A program made the position numbers and the translations under genes. A DNA stretch of 10,681 nt from an uncultured Candidatus Melainabacteria bacterium (GTDB lineage Bacteria > Cyanobacteriota > Vampirovibrionia > Gastranaerophilales > Gastranaerophilaceae): contig CALEJY010000058.1 in NCBI GenBank assembly GCA_937898445.1, forward strand, positions 1-10,681, read 5' to 3'. Below, piece by piece: positions 1 through 4,895 of the stretch. The first letter of the stretch is position 1; every line of letters starts with the position of its first letter. The notes under the pieces were generated by a model. It had not been told where the DNA came from and did not search any database. It was given only the letters and a program-made list of their open reading frames with translations.

Positions 1-411
1 AGAACCGTGTCCCATAGGTCCTCTTGAGAAGTTCCATCTTTTTACTGTACCTTGAAAACCTTTACCGATTGATTTACCAGTTACATCAACTTTTTCTACG
101 TTATCAAGAACTGACAACTCGATTTTGTCACCAACTTTGTAGTCAGCAGGATTGTCAACTCTAAATTCTTGTAGATGTCTAAAGTTTTCAAGATTGTTCT
201 TTTTGAAGTGTCCTTTTTCTGGTTTGTTTATATGTTTATCTTTTACTTCACCGAATCCTAATTGTACTGCATTGTAACCATCAGTTTCAACTGTTTTTAC
301 TTGAGTAACAACAATCGGATCAACCTTGATTACAGTTACAGGAATTGCCAAACCTTGTTCGTCAAAGATTTGTGTCATTCCAAGTTTTTTACCTATTACA
401 CCTAGTGTCAT
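1..411 (-). CDS. rplC: 50S ribosomal protein L3, partial (C-terminus outside window)
   Basis: Large-subunit ribosomal protein L3, an early-assembling 23S rRNA binder. The 137 visible codons start MTLGVIGKKLGMTQIF, the standard bacterial L3 start, and run to the TGKSIGKGFQGTVKRWNF and RGPMGHGS region at residues 111-137, which lies in the rRNA-reaching loop of the family. L3 is usually about 205-210 residues, so roughly 70 residues lie beyond the window edge. The start at 411 is fixed by a GAAAGG Shine-Dalgarno six bases upstream (418-423). It follows rpsJ on the same strand, as in the S10 operon. The 181-bp gap between them is unusually long for this operon and holds the structured spacer described separately. 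Confidence 0.97.
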   Translation of the reverse strand, partial: MTLGVIGKKLGMTQIFDEQGLAIPVTVIKVDPIVVTQVKTVETDGYNAVQLGFGEVKDKHINKPEKGHFKKNNLENFRHLQEFRVDNPADYKVGDKIELSVLDNVEKVDVTGKSIGKGFQGTVKRWNFSRGPMGHGS

Positions 412-427
412 TTTTTACCTTTCTAGC

Positions 428-529
428 TCACCCTACTTGGTGCAGACACTTTTCTGCCCCTGTTTCGGGATTGCATTTTTCTCTTGCGAGCGCTACTTCT
501 TTACCTTTTTCGGGATTTACACCCGACAC
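428..529 (-). other. Possible 33-codon ORF in the rplC leader (uncertain)
   Basis: A frame with a GTG start (529-527) and TGA stop (430-428) encodes VSGVNPEKGKEVALAREK followed by CNPETGAEKCLHQVG. The unit NPE-x-G-x-E occurs twice, 15 codons apart, matching a 13/14-base direct repeat (517-504 and 472-459 on the minus strand). No convincing Shine-Dalgarno precedes the GTG, and the same bases form the predicted RNA helices. It may be chance coding in a structured RNA, a leader peptide, or a remnant of an inserted sequence. The protein is not recognised. Confidence 0.2.
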
Positions 530-536
530 GCACCAA
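428..536 (-). promoter_or_regulatory. GC-rich folded leader/spacer upstream of rplC (candidate cis-regulatory RNA)
   Basis: Read as minus-strand RNA, UUGGUGC (536-530) can pair perfectly with GCACCAA (443-437). This 7-bp helix would enclose several local hairpins: a 5-bp UCGGG/CCCGA stem (526-522 with 514-510), a CUC-GCAA-GAG hairpin with a GNRA-type loop (490-481), a GGG/CCC stem (467-469 with 458-460) and a 5-bp GCAGA/UCUGC stem (457-453 with 446-442). The last stem shares two bases with the long-range helix, so the two are partly exclusive. The stretch is visibly richer in G and C than its surroundings and ends just before the rplC ribosome-binding site. Ribosomal protein operons often have autoregulatory leaders; no known family was recognised here. 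Confidence 0.5.
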
Positions 537-592
537 ACGTGTGTAGTTCACATTACATGCATAATGCTTATTTAATTTTCAATAAAAGTAAA

Positions 593-910
593 TTATAATT
601 TTACTTCGATATCTACACCAGCTGGAAGATCAAGTCTACCTAGCTCTTCAACTGTTTGTTGTGTTGGTTCGTATATATCAATAATACGTTTGTGAGTTCT
701 CATTTCGAAATGTTCACGAGATTTTTTATCTACGTGTGGTGAACGCAAAACGCAATATATACGTCTTTTTGTAGGTAAAGGAATAGGTCCGGCTACTTTA
801 GCTTCAGTTCTTTTTGCTGTTTCTACGATTTTGTCAGAAGATACGTCGATTAATTTATGATCGTATGCCTTCAAACAAACTCTGATTCTTTGTCTAGTTG
901 TGGTTGCCAT
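593..910 (-). CDS. rpsJ: 30S ribosomal protein S10
   Basis: Small-subunit protein S10 (also NusE, a partner of NusB/NusG in antitermination). The 105 residues show RQRIRVCLKAYDHKLID at the N-terminus, GPIPLPTKRRIYCVLRSPHVDKKSREHFEMRTHKR in the middle (the hallmark loop and beta strands) and DLPAGVDIEVKL at the C-terminus. The length matches the family (E. coli 103). Start at 910 is chosen because AAGGA lies six bases upstream and the protein begins MATTTRQRIRV; an in-frame ATG at 916 would overlap this site. rpsJ leads rplC on this strand, as in Proteobacteria and Firmicutes. In most photosynthetic cyanobacteria rpsJ instead follows tuf in the str operon, and no tuf is seen upstream here. Confidence 0.97.
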   Translation of the reverse strand: MATTTRQRIRVCLKAYDHKLIDVSSDKIVETAKRTEAKVAGPIPLPTKRRIYCVLRSPHVDKKSREHFEMRTHKRIIDIYEPTQQTVEELGRLDLPAGVDIEVKL

Positions 911-946
911 TTGCATTCCTTTTTCTTTTTTATTATGTAATACACC

Positions 947-1003
947 GCTTGAAATCGCTATTCTACAAATATTTCGGATATTAGTAAATACTTTATTCCA
1001 AGC
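947..1003 (-). promoter_or_regulatory. Predicted stem-loop leader of rpsJ mRNA
   Basis: The first bases of the predicted mRNA, GCUUGGAAU (1003-995), pair with AUUUCAAGC (955-947) in a 9-bp helix with one G-U pair. Inside it, AAUAU (982-978) and AUAUU (972-968) form a second 5-bp hairpin with a 5-nt loop. The fold begins exactly at the predicted transcript start, which suits a 5'-terminal regulatory or stabilising structure. Autogenous control by a ribosomal protein is possible but inferred. Confidence 0.35.
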
Positions 1004-1009
1004 ATAACA

Positions 1010-1038
1010 ATGGTAAAACAAACATAATATACTGTCAA
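1010..1038 (-). promoter_or_regulatory. Sigma70-type promoter of rpsJ
   Basis: A perfect TTGACA -35 box (1038-1033) is followed after 17 bases by TACCAT (1015-1010, 4/6 to TATAAT). Transcription would begin near 1003, giving a leader of about 93 nt before the rpsJ ATG. No upstream gene reads through, because the prepilin gene ends at a strong terminator. Confidence 0.5.
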
Positions 1039-1134
1039 CACGACTGATTTATTTTTGTATATAATTTGTTACAATATTTTCAAAAATTTTTAAATTTTTA
1101 ATAAAATTGTTACATTTCGCAATATTTTTCAAGC

Positions 1135-1173
1135 AAAAAAAAGAAGGAACCTCATAAAAAATTCCTTCTTTTT
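1135..1173 (-). terminator. Intrinsic terminator of the first prepilin gene
   Basis: A 12-bp stem, AAAAAGAAGGAA (1138-1149) with TTCCTTCTTTTT (1162-1173), has a 12-nt loop and, on the minus strand, a run of eight Ts (1142-1135). It sits 36 bp after the prepilin stop and insulates the S10 operon. The remaining bases up to the rpsJ promoter (about 1040-1134) are AT-rich with nothing else recognisable. Confidence 0.85.
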
Positions 1174-1209
1174 ATTTCAAAATGATTTTAAGTTATCTTT
1201 TTTTACAAC

Positions 1210-2022
1210 TTACCAAGGATAATCTTTTTTAATTTCCCAACCGTCAAACATTATCAATGCTCCACAATAAGCTCCAGCAGTTTTCAAACTACTATTTTTT
1301 TTACAAGCATAATTAGAACCATCCAACAAACTCGCCCTGTCTTTTATCGCCTCGCATGATGCTCCCAACGGAAAAAATCCAACACGATTTAATGTCCCTT
1401 CAGGACAAGCATTACTTGTTGTTTGAGAAAATGTCAAATACAAAACAAAAATATCTTTTCCAATTGTATTAGGTTTCTTTAATCCATTTATATCAACCCA
1501 AAACCAACCTCCCGTACCATGCAACCAATAATAAACAGTATATCCAGAAGCAGCGATAAAAGAAGCTCTTGCCCCATTTTTAGGATTATCATACAAAGGC
1601 TCAACTCCACCTAATGAAAGAACATTGTCTGCCCAGCATTCATTGGAAGAAGGAATACAGCTTTTCAAAATTTTTATATTAGGAAATAAATAATTACTTG
1701 AAAAATCTTCTATTTGCTCTTGTAGATTTCCATCCAAACTCCATCCTTCAATTGTTCCATAATCTTTTTCAGAAACCTTTATTGCCTGATACAACTCTGA
1801 ATATGCCTTTTTTAATTGAGTTACCGTTTGCTTTTTCTGATAATTCACAATCAAACTGGGCATTGTCATTGCTGCAACAACTCCAATTATACCCAACGTA
1901 ATTAACACTTCTGCCAAAGTAAACGCTACTTTTCTATTGTTGTCACAAGTGACTACGTGAGTATCACCTTCAGCTAAAGTAAAAGCAGTTTGCTTTGTCG
2001 AAATACTAAAAACCTTTTTCAT
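1210..2022 (-). CDS. Prepilin-type N-terminal cleavage/methylation protein with duplicated signal motif
   Basis: A 270-residue type IV pilin/pseudopilin-like protein. Residues 33-60 carry the class III signal, AFTLAEVLITLGIIGVVAA, with predicted cleavage before F34 and the conserved Glu at +5 (E38), then the hydrophobic helix that anchors the precursor in the inner membrane. The rest is a globular domain with several Cys (C122, C129, C206, C223, C240, C253) and a C-terminal GWEIKKDYPW. The second prepilin in this window ends similarly (NWTVPKDYPYRF). The leader is odd: 33 residues long, with an earlier AFTLAE at 13-18 not followed by a hydrophobic stretch. Start at 2022 has AAGGAG five bases upstream. 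The gene is monocistronic, ending at an intrinsic terminator, and is divergent from a small XRE regulator. It could be a minor pilin, a secretion pseudopilin or a competence pilin; assembly genes are not in view. Confidence 0.85.
   Translation of the reverse strand: MKKVFSISTKQTAFTLAEGDTHVVTCDNNRKVAFTLAEVLITLGIIGVVAAMTMPSLIVNYQKKQTVTQLKKAYSELYQAIKVSEKDYGTIEGWSLDGNLQEQIEDFSSNYLFPNIKILKSCIPSSNECWADNVLSLGGVEPLYDNPKNGARASFIAASGYTVYYWLHGTGGWFWVDINGLKKPNTIGKDIFVLYLTFSQTTSNACPEGTLNRVGFFPLGASCEAIKDRASLLDGSNYACKKNSSLKTAGAYCGALIMFDGWEIKKDYPW
1894..1986 (-). repeat. Frame-shifted partial duplication inside the prepilin signal region
   Basis: The coding strand at 1986-1953 (starting GCTTTTACTTTAGCTGAAGG) aligns with 1926-1894 (starting GCGTTTACTTTGGCAGAAG) at 26 of 34 columns, with a single one-base gap just after the shared GAAG. 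Before the gap all differences are synonymous third-position changes, so both copies read AFTLAE. After it copy 1 is out of frame, so the DNA corresponding to VLITL is read as GDTHV. The offset is 60 bases. A 12-bp palindrome GTCACAAGTGAC (1942-1953) lies between the copies. Confidence 0.55.
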
Positions 2023-2070
2023 ATATTCTCCTTTTCTATATGGGTTATGACATGCTCCATTTTTATTCCG

Positions 2071-2099
2071 ATTGTATGGGAAAATGAAAAGGATGTCAA
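2071..2099 (-). promoter_or_regulatory. Strong sigma70-type promoter of the first prepilin gene
   Basis: TTGACA (2099-2094, 6/6) and TACAAT (2076-2071, 5/6) are separated by exactly 17 bases. The start would be near 2064, giving a leader of about 40 nt with a good ribosome-binding site. The -35 box overlaps the first codons of the divergent regulator gene. TGACAT is repeated in inverted orientation at 2048-2053 and 2093-2098, flanking the -10 box, and could be an operator. Confidence 0.75.
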
Positions 2100-2326
2100 A
2101 TCACACAGAAAAGCTAAAATTATTAGGATTGCAAATAAAAAAATTGAGAAAAGCTAAAGGGTTTTCTCAATTAAATTTGTCTGTCAAATTAGGTATCACA
2201 CGAGAACACCTATCTAAAATTGAACGAGGAGTTGCATATCCGAGCGTAAAAATTTTATTTGATATAATTGACATCTTAAACACTGATTTTAAAGATTTAG
2301 CAAATTTTGATAATCAATCAAAATAA
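2084..2326 (+). CDS. Small XRE/Cro-CI family HTH regulator (first module)
   Basis: An 80-residue single-domain DNA-binding protein. A five-helix XRE fold is visible at about residues 13-74: IKKLRKAKGFSQLNLSVKL, the recognition-helix region GITREHLSKIERG (37-49), then YPSVKILFDIIDILNTDFKDL, the usual C-terminal part of the fold. There is no ligand or oligomerisation domain. The start is uncertain: ATG 2084 has only GGGA four bases upstream, ATG 2093 is also possible and TTG 2072 is less likely. It is transcribed away from the prepilin gene, with start codons 61 bp apart, and overlaps that gene's promoter, so control of the prepilin and of itself is a reasonable inference. It ends at the shared terminator with minE. 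Confidence 0.85.
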   Translation: MKRMSNHTEKLKLLGLQIKKLRKAKGFSQLNLSVKLGITREHLSKIERGVAYPSVKILFDIIDILNTDFKDLANFDNQSK

Positions 2327-2354
2327 AAAAAGAGCCTTATAATAGGCTCTTTTT
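2327..2354. terminator. Bidirectional intrinsic terminator between XRE regulator and minE
   Basis: An 11-bp perfect stem, AAAAAGAGCCT (2327-2337... last base T2337) with AGGCTCTTTTT (2344-2354), closes a 6-nt loop. A-run and T-run flank it, so it can end both the plus-strand regulator transcript and the minus-strand minCDE transcript, whose last gene stops 22 bp away. Confidence 0.85.
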
Positions 2355-2376
2355 AGTTTGTTTTATATAAAGTTAT

Positions 2377-2874
2377 TTATTCTTCATCTTTATCGTCATC
2401 ATCTGCTTCTTCTTCTGTTTCATCCTCAGAATAATCATCATCTGACATATCATCATCTAAAGACTCTGCATCCAAGATAATTTCAGTTTCTTCAACCTCA
2501 ACTTCTTCCGGTACATCTTCATCATCTTCAGCTTCTTCCTCAGCTTTTTTAGCATCTTCTTTAGCCAAAGCTTCTTTGATTTCTTCTTCATCTTTAGCTC
2601 TGATTACCGGGATTGAAAGCATCAAAGCAACTTGATCTCCATCTTGTTCAAGGTTAAGCTCAAGAGCTTCTTTGTCCATTTCAACGTATTTAGAAAGAAG
2701 TTCAACCATTTCTTTGCGCATGCGTTCCATCAATTCAGGAGTTAAATTAGTTCTATCCTGCATCAAAACTACACGCAATCTATTGCAAGCCGTATCTTTT
2801 GAATGTTCTGTTTCTTCTTGTTCAGTTTGACGAAAAAAACCTAAGACTTTATTATATAAATTTTGTAATATCAT
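2377..2874 (-). CDS. minE: Cell division topological specificity factor MinE with long acidic tail
   Basis: MinE stimulates MinD ATPase and drives the Min oscillation that keeps FtsZ rings off the poles. The N-terminus (MILQNLYNKVLGFFR, 1-15) is the amphipathic membrane-binding segment. Residues 29-90, with ACNRLRVVLMQDR, the LTPELMERMRKEMVELLSKYVEMD helix and LELNLEQDGDQVALMLSIPV, are the MinD-contact and dimerisation regions. At 165 residues it is nearly twice the usual 85-110. Residues 95-165 form an added tail in which 42 of 71 residues are Asp or Glu; I know no function for it. The start lies one base after the minD stop, and its AAGGAG is inside the end of minD, so translation is probably coupled. 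A terminator follows. Confidence 0.93.
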   Translation of the reverse strand: MILQNLYNKVLGFFRQTEQEETEHSKDTACNRLRVVLMQDRTNLTPELMERMRKEMVELLSKYVEMDKEALELNLEQDGDQVALMLSIPVIRAKDEEEIKEALAKEDAKKAEEEAEDDEDVPEEVEVEETEIILDAESLDDDMSDDDYSEDETEEEADDDDKDEE

Positions 2875-2875
2875 C

Positions 2876-3691
2876 TTATTTCTCCTTTCCTGTTAAACCA
2901 GAGAAGAATTTCTTGATTTTAGCCATAACACCTTTTGGTTCATCTAAATCCAAGAAAGGAACATCTTCACCAATAATTCTTCTTGCAACATTGTTGTAAG
3001 CTCTACCCGCCAATGATTTTTCGTCATTTACAATCGGTTCACCTTTGTTTGTGGAAACGATAATTCCTGTATCTTCAGGAATTATACCAATCAATTCAGC
3101 TGAAAGAATATCAACAACTTCATCAACACTAACCATATCTTTTGATTCAATTAGGTTTGGTCTAACCCTGTTCAAAAGCAATTTGTAAGATTTAATTTCT
3201 TCTTTTGATTCCAAAAGACCGATAATTCTATCAGCGTCACGAATTGCAGACATTTCTGGTGTTGTAACAACAATTGCTTCTGATGCACCTGCAACTGCGT
3301 TTTGGAAACCTTGCTCAATACCTGCAGGACAGTCTACAAGAATAAAATCAAAATCTTTTTTAAGTTTTTCGCAAATATCTTTCAACTGTTCTTCTGTAAC
3401 CGCAGTTTTATCTCTGGTTTGTGCAGCTGCTAAAAGACAAAGGTTAGGATTTTTCTTATCTTTTACCAATGCTTGTTTAAGTTTACAACGTTCTTCAACA
3501 ACATCTACAATAGTGTAAACAATTCTGTTTTCTAAACCAAGTAGTAAGTCTAAGTTTCTCAATCCGAGATCAGTATCAATCATTACAACTTTTTTGCCGG
3601 CTTTAGCTAAAGCTGTACCGATATTCGCATTAGTTGTAGTTTTGCCTACTCCACCTTTACCGGATGTTATTACAATAACTCTACCGCTCAT
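2876..3691 (-). CDS. minD: Septum site-determining ATPase MinD
   Basis: A membrane-associated ParA/MinD-family P-loop ATPase (271 residues, the usual length) that recruits MinC to the membrane. The deviant Walker A motif SGKGGVGKTT is at 10-19 with signature Lys12 and Lys17, the switch region DTDLGLRNLDLLLG at 39-52, and Walker B ILVDCPAG at 117-124. The C-terminal amphipathic membrane-targeting helix GVMAKIKKFFSGL (254-266) is intact. The start at 3691 has AGGAG at normal spacing. It is the middle gene of minCDE, 12 bp after minC and 1 bp before minE, so co-transcription is very likely. Confidence 0.97.
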   Translation of the reverse strand: MSGRVIVITSGKGGVGKTTTNANIGTALAKAGKKVVMIDTDLGLRNLDLLLGLENRIVYTIVDVVEERCKLKQALVKDKKNPNLCLLAAAQTRDKTAVTEEQLKDICEKLKKDFDFILVDCPAGIEQGFQNAVAGASEAIVVTTPEMSAIRDADRIIGLLESKEEIKSYKLLLNRVRPNLIESKDMVSVDEVVDILSAELIGIIPEDTGIIVSTNKGEPIVNDEKSLAGRAYNNVARRIIGEDVPFLDLDEPKGVMAKIKKFFSGLTGKEK

Positions 3692-3703
3692 TATTTCTCC
3701 TTT

Positions 3704-4789
3704 TTATGATTCGTGTATTTTATGTATTATAATTTGTTTTTTATAAATGCAAGCTTCTTCCGGAACAAAAGTATCCGTTTTTTGAATATACGGAATATTA
3801 ATATTATCCGGTCTTCTTGCAAATGTATCAGCAATTCTCAATTGAATTGCGTTCATTTTCAATGCTCTGATTTTTGCATATTGATTGCCTGCAGATCCAG
3901 CATGAGCAATACCACCCAAAATACCCCAAACAGTAATATCACCTTTGGCAATAATTTCAGATCCCGGATTTGCATCACCAATAATTACAATGTTTCCGTC
4001 AGAAGATATACTTTGTCCTGAACGCAAAGTTCTTTGAATGTAAAGAGTTGGAAGTTTTTCGGTTTCTCTTAATGATTTTCTCAAATCGTCAAGATTATAA
4101 TCAATATCTTCAATATCTTCGCCTTCAATTTTATTTGCATCTTCCAATTTTGCATTGAAATCGTCAAATTCTTCTTTCAAATCGGTTGTTTCTACTGTCT
4201 CAACCGGTTCTTCAACTTTTTCAACTTCTTCTTTTGTTTCTTCCTGTTTTGTTTCTTCAAGTGGTTCAACAACAGGTGTATCAATAGTTTCCATCTGATT
4301 TTGAGGGTCAATGCTTTCCGGTTTAATTTCTTCTATCGGTTGAACCGGTTCTGCCGGAACATCTTTTTTAAGAACTTTCAAATCATTTTCTTGTGCAAAA
4401 GTTTTGATTTCAGTGGTTTCATCACCAAAAATCTTATCCAATGCTTTTTCTAATTCTTTGTTAACTTTTTCTTGATCCGCATTAAATTCCGGAGTTGGAA
4501 CTTTGTTTTCAAGAATAGAAACGTTAATTCCTAATTCTTCTGCTGATTTTGCAGTAACATCAGAACTTGTTGTAATAAATTCTATTTCAGAATCCATAGA
4601 TTCAACAAGCGCCTTAATACTTGTCAACTCTGTAGTTGTCAAATTAACCCCACCTAATTTTAGGCAGACATTTTTACTCTGAGCGTCAGGCAAGTCCAAA
4701 ACTCTGCTTAATTCATAAATAATTTCAGAGGTTTTTTGGGCATTGCTAACGTCAACAATAAAACCATTTTCAATGTATCCCTTATCCAT
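3704..4789 (-). CDS. minC: Septum site-determining protein MinC with extended acidic linker
   Basis: MinC is the FtsZ-polymer inhibitor of the Min system. Residues 4-90 resemble the MinC N-terminal (FtsZ-acting) domain only weakly. Residues 250-340 are the beta-helical MinD-binding domain with the diagnostic LRSGQSISSDGNIVIIGD, NPGSEIIAKGDITVWGIL and GGIAHAGSAGN. Between them, about residues 92-245 form a low-complexity linker full of Glu, Asp, Lys, Pro and Thr, making the protein 361 residues against about 230 in E. coli. Start at 4789 is preferred because AAGGA lies six bases upstream; an in-frame ATG at 4834 has no ribosome-binding site. It heads minCDE. Confidence 0.93.
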   Translation of the reverse strand: MDKGYIENGFIVDVSNAQKTSEIIYELSRVLDLPDAQSKNVCLKLGGVNLTTTELTSIKALVESMDSEIEFITTSSDVTAKSAEELGINVSILENKVPTPEFNADQEKVNKELEKALDKIFGDETTEIKTFAQENDLKVLKKDVPAEPVQPIEEIKPESIDPQNQMETIDTPVVEPLEETKQEETKEEVEKVEEPVETVETTDLKEEFDDFNAKLEDANKIEGEDIEDIDYNLDDLRKSLRETEKLPTLYIQRTLRSGQSISSDGNIVIIGDANPGSEIIAKGDITVWGILGGIAHAGSAGNQYAKIRALKMNAIQLRIADTFARRPDNINIPYIQKTDTFVPEEACIYKKQIIIHKIHES

Positions 4790-4825
4790 TGCTAATCCTT
4801 CCGCAAATGTTTCACCTATTCCATG

Positions 4826-4854
4826 ACAATACATGAAACATCGCAGAACATCAA
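4826..4854 (-). promoter_or_regulatory. Weak candidate promoter of minCDE with flanking inverted repeat
   Basis: TTGATG (4854-4849) and TATTGT (4831-4826) are 17 bases apart, each 4/6 to consensus. An exact 8-bp inverted repeat, ATGTTTCA at 4807-4814 and TGAAACAT at 4834-4841, surrounds the -10 box. Read-through from the upstream hydrolase gene is also possible because no terminator is seen in the 106-bp gap. Confidence 0.3.
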
Positions 4855-4895
4855 CGAATTATGTCGAAATGTAATATTTTACCTAAAATTAAAAA

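Noticed and set aside
326..598. Plus-strand open frame across the rplC start and leader
   Set aside because: It runs antisense to L3 and the spacer, has no ribosome-binding site or recognisable domain, and its composition is that of a shadow frame.
586..606. Inverted repeat AAGTAAA/TTTACTT over the rpsJ stop codon as a terminator
   Set aside because: The stem has one G-C pair and only a short broken T-run; rpsJ and rplC are more likely co-transcribed.
911..1021. In-frame upstream extension of rpsJ (37 codons)
   Set aside because: It has no ribosome-binding site, holds the predicted promoter and leader, and S10 proteins do not have such an N-terminus; the AAGGA-supported ATG at 910 fits.
1942..1953. 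12-bp palindrome GTCACAAGTGAC as a regulator site
   Set aside because: It lies inside the prepilin coding region in the duplicated leader and has no second copy in the window; a short palindrome alone is weak evidence.
3713..4021. 102-codon plus-strand open frame opposite the minC C-terminal domain
   Set aside because: Antisense to the highly conserved RSGQ/GGIAHAGSAG region; no start signal or domain.
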